Part shown: positions 31,551-42,624 of the stretch, one piece after another
Numbering within the stretch: the first letter of the stretch is position 1
Layout: every line of letters begins with the position of its first letter
From: Volutella citrinella
Lineage: Eukaryota > Ascomycota > Sordariomycetes > Hypocreales > Nectriaceae
Reading direction: 5' to 3'
Length of the DNA: 64,000 nt
NCBI GenBank assembly: GCA_034401135.1
Contig: JAWZSP010000009.1
Coordinates: 62,001-126,000, forward strand
Program-made: the position numbers and the translations under genes
The notes under the pieces: model-generated
What the model saw: only the letters and a program-made list of their open reading frames with translations
Told to the model about the DNA's origin: nothing
The model's database searches: none

Positions 31551-33284
31551 ATGTTCGTCGAGACTCGCGACAGCAAGCCCATCAAGTGCTGGGCTTGCCG
31601 CCGCCGCCGCCTCAAGTGCGATGGCGCCGTCCCGGCATGCCGCAAGTGCCGGGACCACGGAGTCGAATGCCCGGGCTACGAGAAGCCGCTAACGTGGGTC
31701 GGCGGCGTGGCTGTCAGGGGGTCGATGAAAGATGCCGACTTTGAGCACTGTCCCGTGGCTGTGGCTGCCCAGCCCAAGAGGAGGCGACCCAGGCGTGAGC
31801 TCGTCATTTCCATGTATGACCCAACCAAAGTCCAAAGGGACACGGCGTGCAGAGTAAGGTCCTCGCTGTTGGCCACCACTCCCTCGCCGCCGACGCAACT
31901 CACCGAGCCAATATTCCAACATCTGGCACACGATTCTCGGTATTTACTAGACTACTGTACGTCCATCGCTGTTGTTTACTCAGATCATACAATGCTGACC
32001 GTCAATGGCCTCAGTCAATCACCAAGTATGCAGGATTCTCGCCCTAGGCGACACAGCCAAGACGCCATACCGGGACTTGATCCCCTTGGTCGGCTCGTCA
32101 GAGAGCGTCACCAATGCCATGATGGCTGTGGCTGCTCTGCATGCCGTTCACAGCTTTACCGGCGCACCCATCTTCATGACCAAGGCGTTGCAGGACAATG
32201 CCCCAGGAGTGAGTGATGGCCAGGACCAACGAAGCGAGCTGGGAGTCTTTCAGAACCGTATATTGCAGGCGTTTATCGAGTTCAAACAAAAGGCTCTTGA
32301 AGACCTGTCGCAGGCGCTACAGGATCCTCAACGCCGGACCGAGATCCAGACTCTTGGGACCGCAGTGCTGCTTGCCGTCTTGGAAGTGTTCGAAACGGGC
32401 TCCGGCTCCTGGCTAGTTCACATAGAAGGAGCAAAAACGCTGCTTGACGCCGGGATTCAAGACAGCTCCACGCTGGACGGATTCGCCGAAGAACTCATGC
32501 TGTGGGTACTATGTGTCAGTTGCTGATGGGATGCAAACTGACGAGACCGAATAGCTTCGACGTTTTTGGATCTACCAGTGTGCCATCCGACACCATCTCG
32601 ACGTCATCCACAATGCGGATACTGTCAAACATGACGAGGAGCGCAACCTTTACCTTTTTGTGCCCGGTTGAAGTCGTAGCAGCCATCGCCGGTGCGACAA
32701 GCCAGGCGCGGACTGCGCGACAGGCGGCGGCAACGGCAACTGACCAGCTAGAGAGCGAAGCAGCGATCCAGGGCCTCATCGGAAACTTGATCCAGTTAAA
32801 TACTCTCGACGCGTCGCTCTGGGCGGATGATGTTGTGCAATATCCTCCCTTTCGCGGCACAGCGTCGCGCGACGACCTTGCCCAAGTGTGCCTGATCTGG
32901 AAGCTTGCGGCCACGATATACATTTCTCAGATTCTATTCAACCTGACGCGGGACCAGACATACGCCGTGTCGCTGGTTGATACCCTGGTCGGGGCATTCG
33001 AGGGCCTTCATGATACCCAGCTGCTCAGGTTTCTGACCTGGCCGTCTTTCGTTGTCGGCGTAGCGAGCACGAAGCCAGAACAACGGCAACACTGCCTATC
33101 ATGGCTGGACAAGATTTGGACAATGACGCTCTGCGCAAACAATAGAGGCGCGGCGATGGTGCTGGCCAAGCTCTGGGCGCTGCAGGACTCGCGGCTGGAG
33201 GAACTGGGAGATGCCGGCATGGAGAGCTGGGACTGGGTCTACGAGCTGTCCAAGCTGGATAGGAGGCACTGGTTGCTCTTCTGA
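31551..33284 (+). CDS. Zn(II)2Cys6 transcription factor with Fungal_trans_2-type domain
   Basis: Three exons, 31551-31956, 32015-32501 and 32555-33284, giving 540 residues. The N-terminus carries a perfect cluster, C13-x2-C16-x6-C23-x6-C30-x2-C33-x6-C40, in CWACRRRRLKCDG followed by CRKCRDHGVECPGY. A basic KRRRPRR stretch could be a nuclear signal. The remainder has the Fungal_trans_2 look (ALHAVHSFTGAP, a GSWLVHIEGAKTLLD repeat-like helix pair, and FDVFGSTSVPSDT). The second intron donor is GTGGGT at 32502; the nearby GTACTA donor would break the FDVFGS reading frame. It is a nuclear regulator divergent from the PDR transporter across 1.7 kb, so local control of efflux is inferred. Many genes of this family regulate neighbouring transport or biosynthetic genes. 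Confidence 0.88.
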
Positions 33285-34650
33285 GATCTATACCGGATGC
33301 CGATACCGAGGTACAAATCAGACAACCAGATTGGACTAGTGGTTGAAAGTAAGATGCCGCGGCAAGCCACCTTTGCGCTAGAGAAAAGAAAAGCCCATGG
33401 TGCATCATGGGGAATTCGGACTGCGTTCCGCGGAACCCGGATTTGAGGAACTAATTTACCCAGACTCAGCCTTACTGGGTATAGTATTTGGCATGCCTGC
33501 GAACTAGTAGCATGCATGGAGGCCATGGCCCTTGTCATCGCTTATCCATCTTCCATCTATATTTTCTTTTTGCATTCTAGCGACAGGATAGTTCATGCAC
33601 CTGCCTTGCACTGGCCACACGAACCACGAATGATGGGACAGGGCGGTGCCTTTGGTCCGGTACTACGGCAGCCATGCTCAGTTAGTCGCTCCGTTGATGA
33701 CAGGGAGGCCAATATCTTGGCTTGCGTGCGCCCTGATTCCACACAACGATAGAATCGAAAGCTATTGACCAGGATATCCCTTCAAGTCCGAAAGTCTGTT
33801 TTTATGAGGTCCGAAGGAGACGGTGGGATCAAATGAACAGTCTCCGACAGTCGGGACCTGGAAAAAGCACCCTGGCAGTGATTGCAGATTGAGGTTGCAC
33901 TCGCTAATGAGGCGATGCTGATCATCGCCACCGCACTGCTCGCCAAGATGCCCTGCTACGATGCGATCTGGCATAATATTACAGCATGACAGATATAATG
34001 TGTATCCTGCATCACTGTTGGCTGGAGCTTGCCTCCATCTCCCCGCTGTCATGATGCTGGCCCGTGACACGTCAGCTCCATTCACGGGGAATCCATCTTG
34101 TTTCAAGGGACGGACAGAACCGTGCCAAGAGCCCTCCGCAGTGGAGCACCGGGGAATCTCCTTGGCAACTTCCTCCAGCTGGTGTGGCGGCAGGGGGGTC
34201 ATAGAGATTGCTTCAGGCCTGACGCCCGATGCAACCATCTGGGGCGACGGCATCACACCGGCGGGTTTTCGCCACGCCCGCATCACTTTGCCAGATTCCG
34301 TGGGCAGGTGTCAATGGCGACGGCAAGCAAGGGGATCCTGGGCTAAAGGGATGGCACAATGAGCAAGGGGGAGTACGGCATTAATAGTATTTACTCTGCG
34401 GCATTGGTGGCTTTTGCACGCTAACGCACAGTCATTGAGGATGACTCGCCCAATCGTACAAGTGCGGGCAGAACCCTGATGTGGCTGCATCAACCCCACT
34501 CCAAGTCTACCAACAAGCCTATTACAAGCCTATTATACAGCCCGTCCAAGGACGGAGAAACGCCCGCCGTTAGGGGCGGGCAGGGAAGCGAAGTGAAGCA
34601 TGATCAAGCACCTGGGGAGGGAATTTCCAGGGAATCCGGGCAGTCAGCCA
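33285..34650. other. 1.4-kb intergenic region with one ambiguous frame
   Basis: Lies between the regulator and FAD oxidase 3' ends. A 174-codon minus-strand frame (34286-33762) has a C-terminal half containing seven cysteines but no signal peptide, no homology I recognise, and an overlapping plus-strand frame of 133 codons. I do not call it as a gene. Confidence 0.4.
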
Positions 34651-36330
34651 CTACGGCAGCCTCCATCCGGCCTTCTGCTGCTTCTGGAAGAAGCCCTTGG
34701 GGTCGTACTTCTTCGCCACCTGGCGCAGGAAGTCGACATTGGCGCTGCCGTAGCTCAGCATCGGGTGCTTCTGGCTGGGATCGACGTAGTTGAGGTAGCG
34801 CCACTCGCGCATGGCGCCAATGGACGTGGCATACTGCTCGAGGGCCGCGGCAAATGCGCTCGCCTTTTGGTGCAGCAGCTTCTCCTGGTCCGCCGTCTTG
34901 ACGGTGCAGGCAAGCAGCCACATGAGCGAGTTACCCTTGACGCGGTCCATGCCGAGCATGTTGCTGCCGTGCTGGATGCCCCGGTCGGCGAACAGCCTAG
35001 GCACTGGCTGGAACAGGTTCTGGGTGCCCAGATCTGCAGCAGGGACGAGCTTCAGCATGTCCTTGACGAATGTGCTGTGCAGCTCGGCGGCCTTTTTGAT
35101 GACGCGCACGTCGTTGGCAAAGGTGAGGGTGAACCAGACGTTGCTGCCGACCATTAGACTGGAGCTTGAGAGATAGGATGGATGGATGACTTACTATTTA
35201 CCCGAAGGCAGCAGATACGCGTTGGCCATGTCGCTCATGGTGCGGACCTTGAAGTCGTTGAACAGCTCGGGGATCTGGAGAGCCTCGCTGAAGATGGGAG
35301 GCTTCTCCACGCCCGTGGTGTCGACCATGACCTGGGCGACGAGAATGTCCGACGACGAGCTGGGGTTGTACGTCCAGTTGATCAGGAACGCCGCCTCGGG
35401 GTTCTTGTCGTTGCTGTCAGTGAACTTGACCATGGCCTCGGCAATGGCATCACCGCTGGACAGCTGCGAGGCCCGGATGCCGCCCCAGATGTTGCCGGCC
35501 GGGAACGCCTCGAGGTCGAAGCGCGTGACGATGCCAAAGTTGCCCCATCCGCCCTTGAGCGCCTTGATGAGGTCCGGGTGCGACGCCTTGGTCGCGTACA
35601 CGATGCTACCGTCGGCGAGCACAATCTCGACGCCTGCAATCGAGTCGCACCCGAAGCCGGCGCGGCCCGTGTAGTACGAGTTGCCGCCGCCTGTGAGGAA
35701 GCCGCCGATGCCCACGTTGCCGTCTCGGCCGCCGGGGACGGCGACGCCATCCTTCTCGAGCAACGCAAACACGTCTGCCCAGCGGTTGCCGGGCCAGACT
35801 GACGCCAGGCCGGTGGAGGCGTCGTACTTGGCGCCCTTGATCAGGCCCAGGTCGATGGTGATGCCATCGTTGGTGTTGCTGCCGCCCTTCCAGTGACTGT
35901 GGCCGCCGCTGCGAATGGCGAATCCGACAGTGGGATGGCTGCCCAGAATCTGAATCACGCGGGACACGTCCTTGGCGCTCTTTGCCTGGAAGATGCAGGA
36001 TGGCGTCAGACGAGCGTCGGCCGACCACCAGGACGCGACTCTCGTGTTGTACGCAGCATCATTGGGAGACAGTAGCTGGTCGCCAAAGCCCTCGGCAGCG
36101 AGTATTTGACACTGTCATATATTAGCAGATGTTATTATTATACATGCTCCACATGCACAGCGCCAAGACACGACAGTATCAAGAACGTCGTAGGCCGATG
36201 TAGCAGTCCGGAGATGGCTTACAACGCTGGAGGGCTTGCAAGGTGTGTCCCGGGGGAGAGTAGATGACATGCTGAGATCTGCAAACAAGGCGGCTGGAAG
36301 AAGCGCCCTTGTCACAGCCTGGACTAACAT
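34651..36330 (-). CDS. BBE-type FAD-linked oxidoreductase
   Basis: Three exons on the minus strand: 36330-36223, 36111-35195 and 35158-34651, giving 510 residues. It has an FAD_binding_4 (PCMH-type) domain with RSGGHSHWKGG, where H107 is the expected flavin attachment site, then GNVGIGGFLTGGGNSYYTGRAGFGCD and GWGNFGIVTRF. The C-terminal berberine-bridge (BBE) segment reads EWRYLNYVDPSQ and SYGSANVDFLRQVAKKYDPKGFFQ. The cysteine that gives a second flavin bond in some family members is replaced (GGRDGNVG), so a single covalent bond is expected. These enzymes oxidise alcohols, sugars or alkaloid-like compounds with oxygen as acceptor. Residues 2-16 are hydrophobic and could be a weak signal peptide; an internal ATG (MSSTLPRD) is an alternative start. 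The 37-nt second intron is short. No biosynthetic core enzyme adjoins it, so the substrate is unknown. Confidence 0.88.
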
Positions 36331-37053
36331 GGCGTCTGCAGGATGTGCCCGTGTGTGTGTGTGTGGCCTGGAGAGAAACGAAGGGTCGCGTGCCGTGCCA
36401 GTTGGTGATGCGACAAAGGGGGATTCGATTCGCAGAGACGGCTTCCTCAGCGCGAGACAATGTGGCGCCGATCCAGGAGCAGCCGCTGCATTCTTATAAT
36501 TAAGGCTAGAGCAGCGCACCCATCCCAGGTGCGGAAATTGGGCTCCCTGTTGCGGACTATGCCATCTCATCTCGCTGCCCATATCTGCGGACACGCCTCC
36601 ATCTCTCCAGCTTCGGGTCTGTGCCAGCCCTGGAAACTCTGTCTGTCCTGCTGCTATGCCATCTCCTCGGCCCCCGTACGCCCCCTCCAGGGACGGACGG
36701 CACGGCGACGGGCGTGGGGAAAAGGCCGCTTGTTGGCGCTAGACGCCAGTGAAACAAGGATCAAGACGCACACTTGGCAAGCATCTCGCAGCGAGCACAC
36801 ATCTACCTCACATGGACAAGGTAAGCTGCGTAAGATGCCCTACTGCAGGGTCCAAGCCTCCAAGCCTGCTCAGGTCCATACCCCTGACAAGCCACCGCAC
36901 CAAGGTGCATTGCAGGCTTGCGGCGGCAAAGGGGGGGCAGCACGCATCCCATCAGATACGTAAAAGTTAAAACCCGCATGGCCCTAGGCTTGCATTTGAT
37001 GTTTCTGATGTAACTGAGCTGTGCTTTTTCTTCTCTTCTTCGTCCCTCTCCGC
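36331..37053. other. Divergent intergenic region
   Basis: Upstream of the FAD oxidase (-) and the membrane protein gene (+). It contains a TATAAG-like element on the minus strand near 36493-36498 and a (GT)7 run. A 167-codon plus-strand frame here has no recognisable domain and is rejected. Confidence 0.45.
36351..36364. repeat. (GT)7 microsatellite
   Basis: Seven GT units just upstream of the FAD oxidase start codon, probably in its leader or core promoter. Likely length-variable between strains. Confidence 0.8.
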
Positions 37054-38592
37054 ATGGCTGAGATCAACGGGACGCTCGTGGCCGTGGTGCCCCCCGATGG
37101 CTATGTCGTTGACTTCGCACACCCGCAGCGCCAGTCTGTGGAGGCCACGTACATCATCTGCGGCATTGGCATGTCACTGGCCTTGTTTTTTCTTTTCCAG
37201 CGGCTGTATGTGAAGATCTTCATCCGCCACACCTTTGGCTTCGACGATGGTATGTGGAGCTTGACACATGCATGCTATACTGGATATATGGAGCTGACTG
37301 ACCATTTTCTTGACAGTGTTTGCAATTATCGCATGGGTAAATGATCTAGAAGTAGATGAACGCACCAAGAGACTGATCAAGGCCACTAGCTCGGGTCAAT
37401 TGCAATCCAGGCGTTGACGTTACGTACGTGTATCCTCACCGACCAACGCCGACTACCGATCTTGTGCTAACACTGCTGGATATCTGTAGGCTCTTTTGCC
37501 GAGGGATGGATGGGCGTTCATGCCTGGGAGATTCCTTTCGCAAAGTTCCAGAAAGCCATTTATGTACGAGCGGCCCCTGACTTGTCCGGCACTGGCCGGC
37601 GATGCTGACCGTTCTGCAGTGGGCCAACTACATCAACTCCATTGTCTATACCGTCCCGACGTGCTTCTCCAAGATTGTCATCCTCCTGTTCCTGTTCGAG
37701 ATCCAGACCGCACGCTGGTACCGATGGGCAATCTTCATCACAATGTTCACCGTGGCCGGGTCCAGCATCGGCATTATGTTCTCGTCCATCTTCCCCTGCA
37801 CGCCTCTGCGCAAGGCATGGGATCTGACCTTTCCTCCGAACGAGGGCTACTGCATCAACCGAGTGGCCATGTTTGAGGCCACTGCTGCCATAGGTGTGGC
37901 CACCGACGTCATGATTATTGCCATTCCTATCCCTATGGTACTTGGCTTACAGCTGTCGACGAAGAAGAAGATTGCCTTGATCTGCCTGTTTGCAATTGGA
38001 TCTGCGTAAGACGCCCTGCTGGTGATGGACAACATGGAATATATGCTAATCATGTGTCACCGTCACAGAACCGTCATCACGTCAATGGTTCGGCTCGGAT
38101 TGCTCATCTCACAGCTCGACGCTGTTGATACAACATGGGGTGGTGGACCAATCCATGCTTGGATGTATGTCAAGTTACCCCGTTTTGCCCTCTGCGATCT
38201 ACTAACACTTGCGCAGCGCCGTCGAAGCCAATCTTCTCATCATGTGCGCTTGCCTATCGACATTGCGACATTTCGTCAAGACAGTAGCTCCCCGCTTGCT
38301 GTCGACCTCGAGGGGAGGAGGCACCAGCAGCAAATCACGGACGACAGTCTCCAAAGCACACGAGCTCCAGACCATTGGAGGAACTGGGCAGAGCAGGTCT
38401 GGCAACCGAGGACCGTACACGCAATTCGATGACCACTCTTCTCGAACGGCCCATATTGAAGCAGGTGCGCCATGGCAGAATGGAAAGAGGAAGAGTATTG
38501 ATGGGGCGAGCAACGATGATGAAAGAAGCGACAAGGGGATTCTGCAGACAACCACAACAATTGTGGATTACTCTGATGCGCGAAGGGTGTAA
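37054..38592 (+). CDS. PTH11-like / fungal rhodopsin-domain integral membrane protein
   Basis: Seven exons: 37054-37249, 37317-37336, 37390-37423, 37490-37563, 37620-38005, 38069-38164 and 38217-38592, giving 393 residues. Exons 2 and 3 are only 20 and 34 nt. The protein has about seven membrane helices with the family landmarks RLYVKIFIRHTFGFDD, GVHAWEIPF, YINSIVYTVPTCFSKI, FPCTPLRKAWD, YCINRVAMF and DVMIIAIPIPMVLGLQL, then WIAVEANLLIMCACLSTLRHF. A hydrophilic serine- and charge-rich cytoplasmic tail of about 110 residues follows. It lacks the N-terminal CFEM domain found in some PTH11 receptors. The family is placed in the plasma membrane and includes receptors for surface cues, but most members are uncharacterised, and a receptor role is inference. 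It stands between an FAD oxidase and an F-box gene with no obvious link to either. Confidence 0.88.
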
Positions 38593-38901
38593 TTTTTACC
38601 TAGGGGATAGTTTCCGGACGAACCATGCTGAGTGTCGTCGTCTGTAGGAGTTGATGCGTAGGCACCAATATAATCGAACTATTACAACATTGATAAAAAG
38701 GCTGGATCCGAAAAGTGACGCGAATGTCGATCAGCACGGGCTGCTAAGTACAGCAGTGGCGGAGCGGGTCACGTGTCGACAACCTGGCTGACGAAAGTCC
38801 TTGCGATTTAAATGCTTAGCCATGTGCATCCCATCCCATGGCCAAACGATCAATCATTCACAACCATCCGTCCCTGGGACGCCTCGAACCTATCATCCAA
38901 A

Positions 38902-40473
38902 ATGGACCCATTGCCACAGCCTTTGGAAGCGGACGGCCTGTCGCGCAAGAATGTGATTGAGACGCTTCCCGTTGAAGTGATAGCAAACATCTTTGCCCAC
39001 CTGGAGAATGGCAGATACATCAAGCAAGCACGGCTCGTATCACGTTTCTTCAATGAGGTCGCAGCGCCATTTCTATTCACGGAAACAGTCGTGCAGGCGA
39101 ATCCCGAGAGTTTGGAGAAGCTGGAGATGCTCTGCAGCCACCCAATCTTCAGCAGGTCACTTTCCACTGTCACCGTGTCTATGAACAGCCTGATTGCAGA
39201 GTACGCCAATGAGAGGGACAGGTTTCTATCCACTGTGGACGCAATACTGCTTGGAGATATCTACTCTTTTATCAGTGATAACAGGCTGACCAAGCAGATG
39301 CGCGGCTGCTCGGTCGAAAAGGGCGAGGTCGATGCCCAGGAACAGCTGCGGGACATTGCCAACGCTGACACGGAGGTTCCTGAGATGCTGGAACCTGGCT
39401 TTGACGAGTCAACAGCGTCGCCGTTTCAGAAGTTGCTCTTGCGGCTGCATGCACTGTACAAGCAGAAATACGACGACGAGCAACTGGTTCGCCGAGACGG
39501 ACAGCATCTAGTGCGCATCGTTGCCGCTCTACAGAGGCTTTCTTCGCTGCAAAAGATTGAGTTCAAGGACTTTGAATGGACCCGGGAGAACCAAATTAGG
39601 CCAGCCGGCTTCGAGGATTTGGGCACCGGGCGCGGAATGTTGACCCATTTCGACTTCATGTTTGAAGGCTTAGGCTGGCAGAACTCTCCAATGGTCAGAC
39701 GGAGAGCCAGGCCCGCAGTTGAAATGCTTGGCGAGCTGTGTGCGCAGCTGGGACGATGCAATGTCCGGCCTCGGTCAGTGCGCGTGTTTATCCATGCCCC
39801 ATACGACTTTTGCATCATGCAACTCTCGCCTGAACAACAATCTGGCCTTCGGGACTTCACTAGCAATGCTTTCAGCCTCTCCATGCACATCGCGTCTGGT
39901 TGGTCGTTGAACGTTGACCGAACCAGGGAGGAACAGATGGCCATATGCTCCTTCACTCGGCCTTTCTTCAGTGCGCCCAAGCTGAGGAAGCTGATGATGG
40001 TTTGTGGCATTTACGGAATTGAGCAGACGCCGGGATCCGTTGGCCTGGCGGACCTTTTGCCCCTGTCGGAGCCATGGCCGGAGCTGCAAAGTATATCCCT
40101 GCTCGAGCAAGGGTCTACACTTGAAGACCTACGAAGACTAGTTGCGCTCCAGGCAAGCACTCTGAAGTCGTTCTACTGGGACACGGCATGGCTGCTAGCA
40201 GGGGCATGGGACGAAGCACTTGACACGCTTAGGGGGCTTAAAAAGCTTGAGGAGGCTTATCTGTGTGAGTTTTATGTTGACGATTACCAGGAGCTAGTCT
40301 TACCTGGTGGTCCAATGTGCGAGTACGTCCTCGGGAAAACAAATGTCAATCCGTTGAAAGGGAACATGTTGATTGGTGAACTGGCGGCGCTATGGACGGA
40401 CGGAGAGGAGACGGATGCAGAGGAGACGGACGGACAGGAGATGGATGGACTTGTGATGGACGGACTTGTGTGA
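38902..40473 (+). CDS. F-box protein
   Basis: Single exon, 523 residues from the ATG at 38902. The F-box lies near the N-terminus (ETLPVEVIANIFAHLENGRYIKQARLVS and FFNEVAAPFLF are its core, written here in two parts). It is followed by a long helical region with no leucine-rich repeat or WD repeat that I recognise. F-box proteins bind Skp1 and bring substrates to SCF ubiquitin ligases; the substrate is unknown. An in-frame ATG at 38812 would add 30 residues. I prefer 38902 because ATTTAAAT lies immediately before 38812, where a core promoter for the later start would be expected. The C-terminus is an acidic low-complexity tail of short D/E-G-rich units (40392-40470), encoded by a GACGGA-type repeat. 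There are no introns. Confidence 0.85.
   Translation: MDPLPQPLEADGLSRKNVIETLPVEVIANIFAHLENGRYIKQARLVSRFFNEVAAPFLFTETVVQANPESLEKLEMLCSHPIFSRSLSTVTVSMNSLIAEYANERDRFLSTVDAILLGDIYSFISDNRLTKQMRGCSVEKGEVDAQEQLRDIANADTEVPEMLEPGFDESTASPFQKLLLRLHALYKQKYDDEQLVRRDGQHLVRIVAALQRLSSLQKIEFKDFEWTRENQIRPAGFEDLGTGRGMLTHFDFMFEGLGWQNSPMVRRRARPAVEMLGELCAQLGRCNVRPRSVRVFIHAPYDFCIMQLSPEQQSGLRDFTSNAFSLSMHIASGWSLNVDRTREEQMAICSFTRPFFSAPKLRKLMMVCGIYGIEQTPGSVGLADLLPLSEPWPELQSISLLEQGSTLEDLRRLVALQASTLKSFYWDTAWLLAGAWDEALDTLRGLKKLEEAYLCEFYVDDYQELVLPGGPMCEYVLGKTNVNPLKGNMLIGELAALWTDGEETDAEETDGQEMDGLVMDGLV
40392..40470 (+). repeat. Short imperfect coding repeat in the F-box gene tail
   Basis: GACGGA/GATGGA-type hexamer units alternate with GAG-rich units, giving the peptide units DGEETD, AEETDGQ and two MDGLV. 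Such repeats often change length by slippage. Confidence 0.7.
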
Positions 40474-41131
40474 ACGGCACATAACATATGAGTCTTGCTA
40501 TTTCGGCAACCCCATTTTGCTAGTAGCACGACCCGGCCTCCGGGGCCGGATTCTCCGGGTGTACTCAACCCAACTTCCATTGTGCCCGATTGGCGGGATC
40601 GGTTGCGAACCAGCGGGGAAACAAAGCCGGGACCGTCAGAGTCTATATTCTCTTCGACTTTACATCGGGATCGATCCGGCAATATTAATATTTGGCGCCA
40701 AGATGGCTGTGGAGAAACCGTGACTCCCCGGCTACCCAAGACGACTCCGGCGAGTTTACGCATCCGAGGGCGCTTGAGCCGGTTTCAGGGCGGCTGCGTC
40801 ATAGCTTGGGCTTGCCTTTGATGGAGAAGCTAGCCGAGAGGCTGGCGGAGAGTGGTCCTAGTGGCCGGCGTGTCCAGTCCGGCCAGTCTAAAGACCCCGC
40901 GCAAGTGGATTGAGTGTTTTTAGCCGGCTCATCGCTTGACCGGCCCCGAAAATGCCGGCCATCGCCGGTGAGCTAAACGACCGGCCACAAAACCGGAAGC
41001 CCTTGCATTGCGATCACGGCCTTCTTTGAGGTGACTTCTACCGATTGTGGGCTTTAAATCGATTGGTCTGAATCCCGGATTCGGCATCTTGGTTTATCAA
41101 TCATCTCATCTCACAACTCCCGTCAGCAAGT
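40474..41131. other. Intergenic region, GC-rich inverted motifs
   Basis: Upstream of the tartrate dehydrogenase gene. It holds many CCGGCC/GGCCGG words between 40840 and 41000 and a TTTAAAT about 80 nt before the start codon. No gene is supported. Confidence 0.5.
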
Positions 41132-42235
41132 ATGGCTCGAAACCACCGGATTGCGGTGATCCCCGGCGATGGAATTGGCATTGAAGTGATAGAGGCAGCA
41201 AAAAAGGTTCTCGAGGCTCATGCCTCTAAGAGCAGCGAGTATACCTTAACATTCGAGGAGTTTCCGTGGGGCTCGGACTATTACAAAACACATGGTCATT
41301 ATTTGCCGGCTGACGGGACGGATCAACTGCGCAAGTTTGATGCAATCCTGTTTGGTGCTGTCGGTGCACCAGGTAAATCTACATTTGCTGCTATGGCTTA
41401 GGAGGGAACTGACTGTTGCTTAGACGTGCCTGACCATCTATCCCTTTGGGGCCTCCTCCTGGCCATCCGAGGGCCCATGCAGCTCTTTGCAAATGTAAGA
41501 CCAGTCAACACGCAGCTCTCAAGACACGTCCTCAACCCCGGTGCCGAGTTCGACTGGGTTTTTGTTCGTGAAAACAGTGAAGGGGAGTATGCCGGCCACG
41601 GAGGCCGGTCCCACGTTGGCCAAGACTGGGAGGTTGCCACAGACACGTCAATCTACACGCGGCACGGCGTGAGGCGCATCATGCGGTTTGCCTTTGAGAC
41701 GGCCAAGTCCCGCAAGAACAAGCACCTCATTGTCGTCACCAAGTCCAACGCACTGCGCCATGGGCTCGTGCTCTGGGATGAGGTCGCCCAGGAGGTGTCT
41801 GCCGACTACCCCGAAGTCCGGTGGGAGAAGATGCTCGTCGACGCCATGACGGCCAGGATGGTGAATAAGCCCAACACCATCGATACGGTGGTGGGCACAA
41901 ATCTCCACATCGACATCTTGTCCGACCTCGCTGCCGCGTTGGCAGGATCCATTGGTATTGCTCCCTCGAGTAACCTCGACCCAACCCGAGCATGCCCATC
42001 CATGTTCGAGCCAGTGCATGGAAGTGCATTCGACATTACTGGCATGGGAATCGCGAACCCCGTCGGAGCTATTTGGTCTGCGTGTGAGATGATGAGCTGG
42101 CTGGGGGAGAAGGGTGCGGCAGACTCCATCATGCAGGCCATGCACAAGTGTCTGATCGATGGGCTCGTCACACGCGATATGGGCGGGTCTTCCAACACCA
42201 AGGACGTGACTCGGGCTATCATTGAGCGTCTGTAA
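41132..42235 (+). CDS. Tartrate dehydrogenase/decarboxylase-like (D-malate/isopropylmalate dehydrogenase family)
   Basis: Two exons, 41132-41372 and 41424-42235, giving 350 residues. It is a beta-decarboxylating dehydrogenase: IAVIPGDGIGIEVIEAA at the N-terminus, LFGAVGAP before the intron, RENSEGEYAGHGGR with substrate-binding arginine and tyrosine region, VTKSNALRHG (catalytic lysine side), and NLHIDILSDLAAALAGSIGIAPSSNLDP with metal-binding aspartates, then FEPVHGSAFDITGMGIANP. The WGSDYY segment, the lack of the long isocitrate-dehydrogenase loops and the ENSEGEY string fit the tartrate/D-malate group rather than leucine biosynthesis. Such enzymes use NAD and Mn/Mg to oxidise tartrate, D-malate or related acids. 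It is cytosolic, with no presequence. The group is best known in bacteria and is patchy in fungi. It converges with an ACS-family permease gene, a possible substrate importer. Confidence 0.88.
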
Positions 42236-42502
42236 GATTTGACATTGGTCGGTACGCGCCGCTTGTTGAGCGTCGACTTTTAACTTGATTCTGTCCGCAT
42301 GAGTTGAGCAGCAGTGACGCCAACCCTGTGACGCAAAGCAAATATTCTAGTTTAAAAAATCACCCTCTCATCATTATTATCACACCATGCATGTACCTTT
42401 TCTTGGATCAATCCCGCTCGTATTCTAAACCACAGACAGGGACCAACAATTACGGGGCCTTGCTACGCGCGCTGAAATGCGATGTCTTAGACAAAGGCTG
42501 AT

Positions 42503-42542
42503 GGAGGCTAGGGGGTTCTCGGCCCCCAGGTTCTCGGCCTCC
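42503..42542. terminator. Nested GC-rich hairpin downstream of the tartrate dehydrogenase gene
   Basis: The outer arms GGAGGC (42503-42508) and GCCTCC (42537-42542) enclose the inner arms GGGGG (42511-42515) and CCCCC (42523-42527). GGTTCTCGG also occurs twice as a direct repeat. The fold is strong; whether it acts in transcript 3'-end formation or as a DNA structure is unknown, and terminator is only the nearest type. Confidence 0.4.
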
Positions 42543-42561
42543 TGCCAAAAACACTCTCAGA

Positions 42562-42624
42562 TTAGGGTTAGAATGTACAACCCTTACCCTCCCTAACCCT
42601 ATGGTGGCAAAGGATAACCCTACG
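42562..42624. repeat. Interstitial telomere-like repeats, inverted
   Basis: TTAGGGTTAG (42562-42571) is followed by degenerate CCCTTACCCTCCCTAACCCTA and a further ATAACCCTA. The CTAACCCTA part is the reverse complement of the first motif. TTAGGG is the common telomere repeat of filamentous fungi, so this may mark a past end fusion, a repaired break or a transposon boundary. Confidence 0.65.

Noticed and set aside
34600..35802. Plus-strand frames of 185, 206 and 162 codons
   Set aside because: Antisense shadows of the FAD oxidase gene.
36460..36963. 167-codon frame upstream of the PTH11-like gene
   Set aside because: Low-complexity, basic composition with no domain; likely chance in GC-rich promoter DNA.
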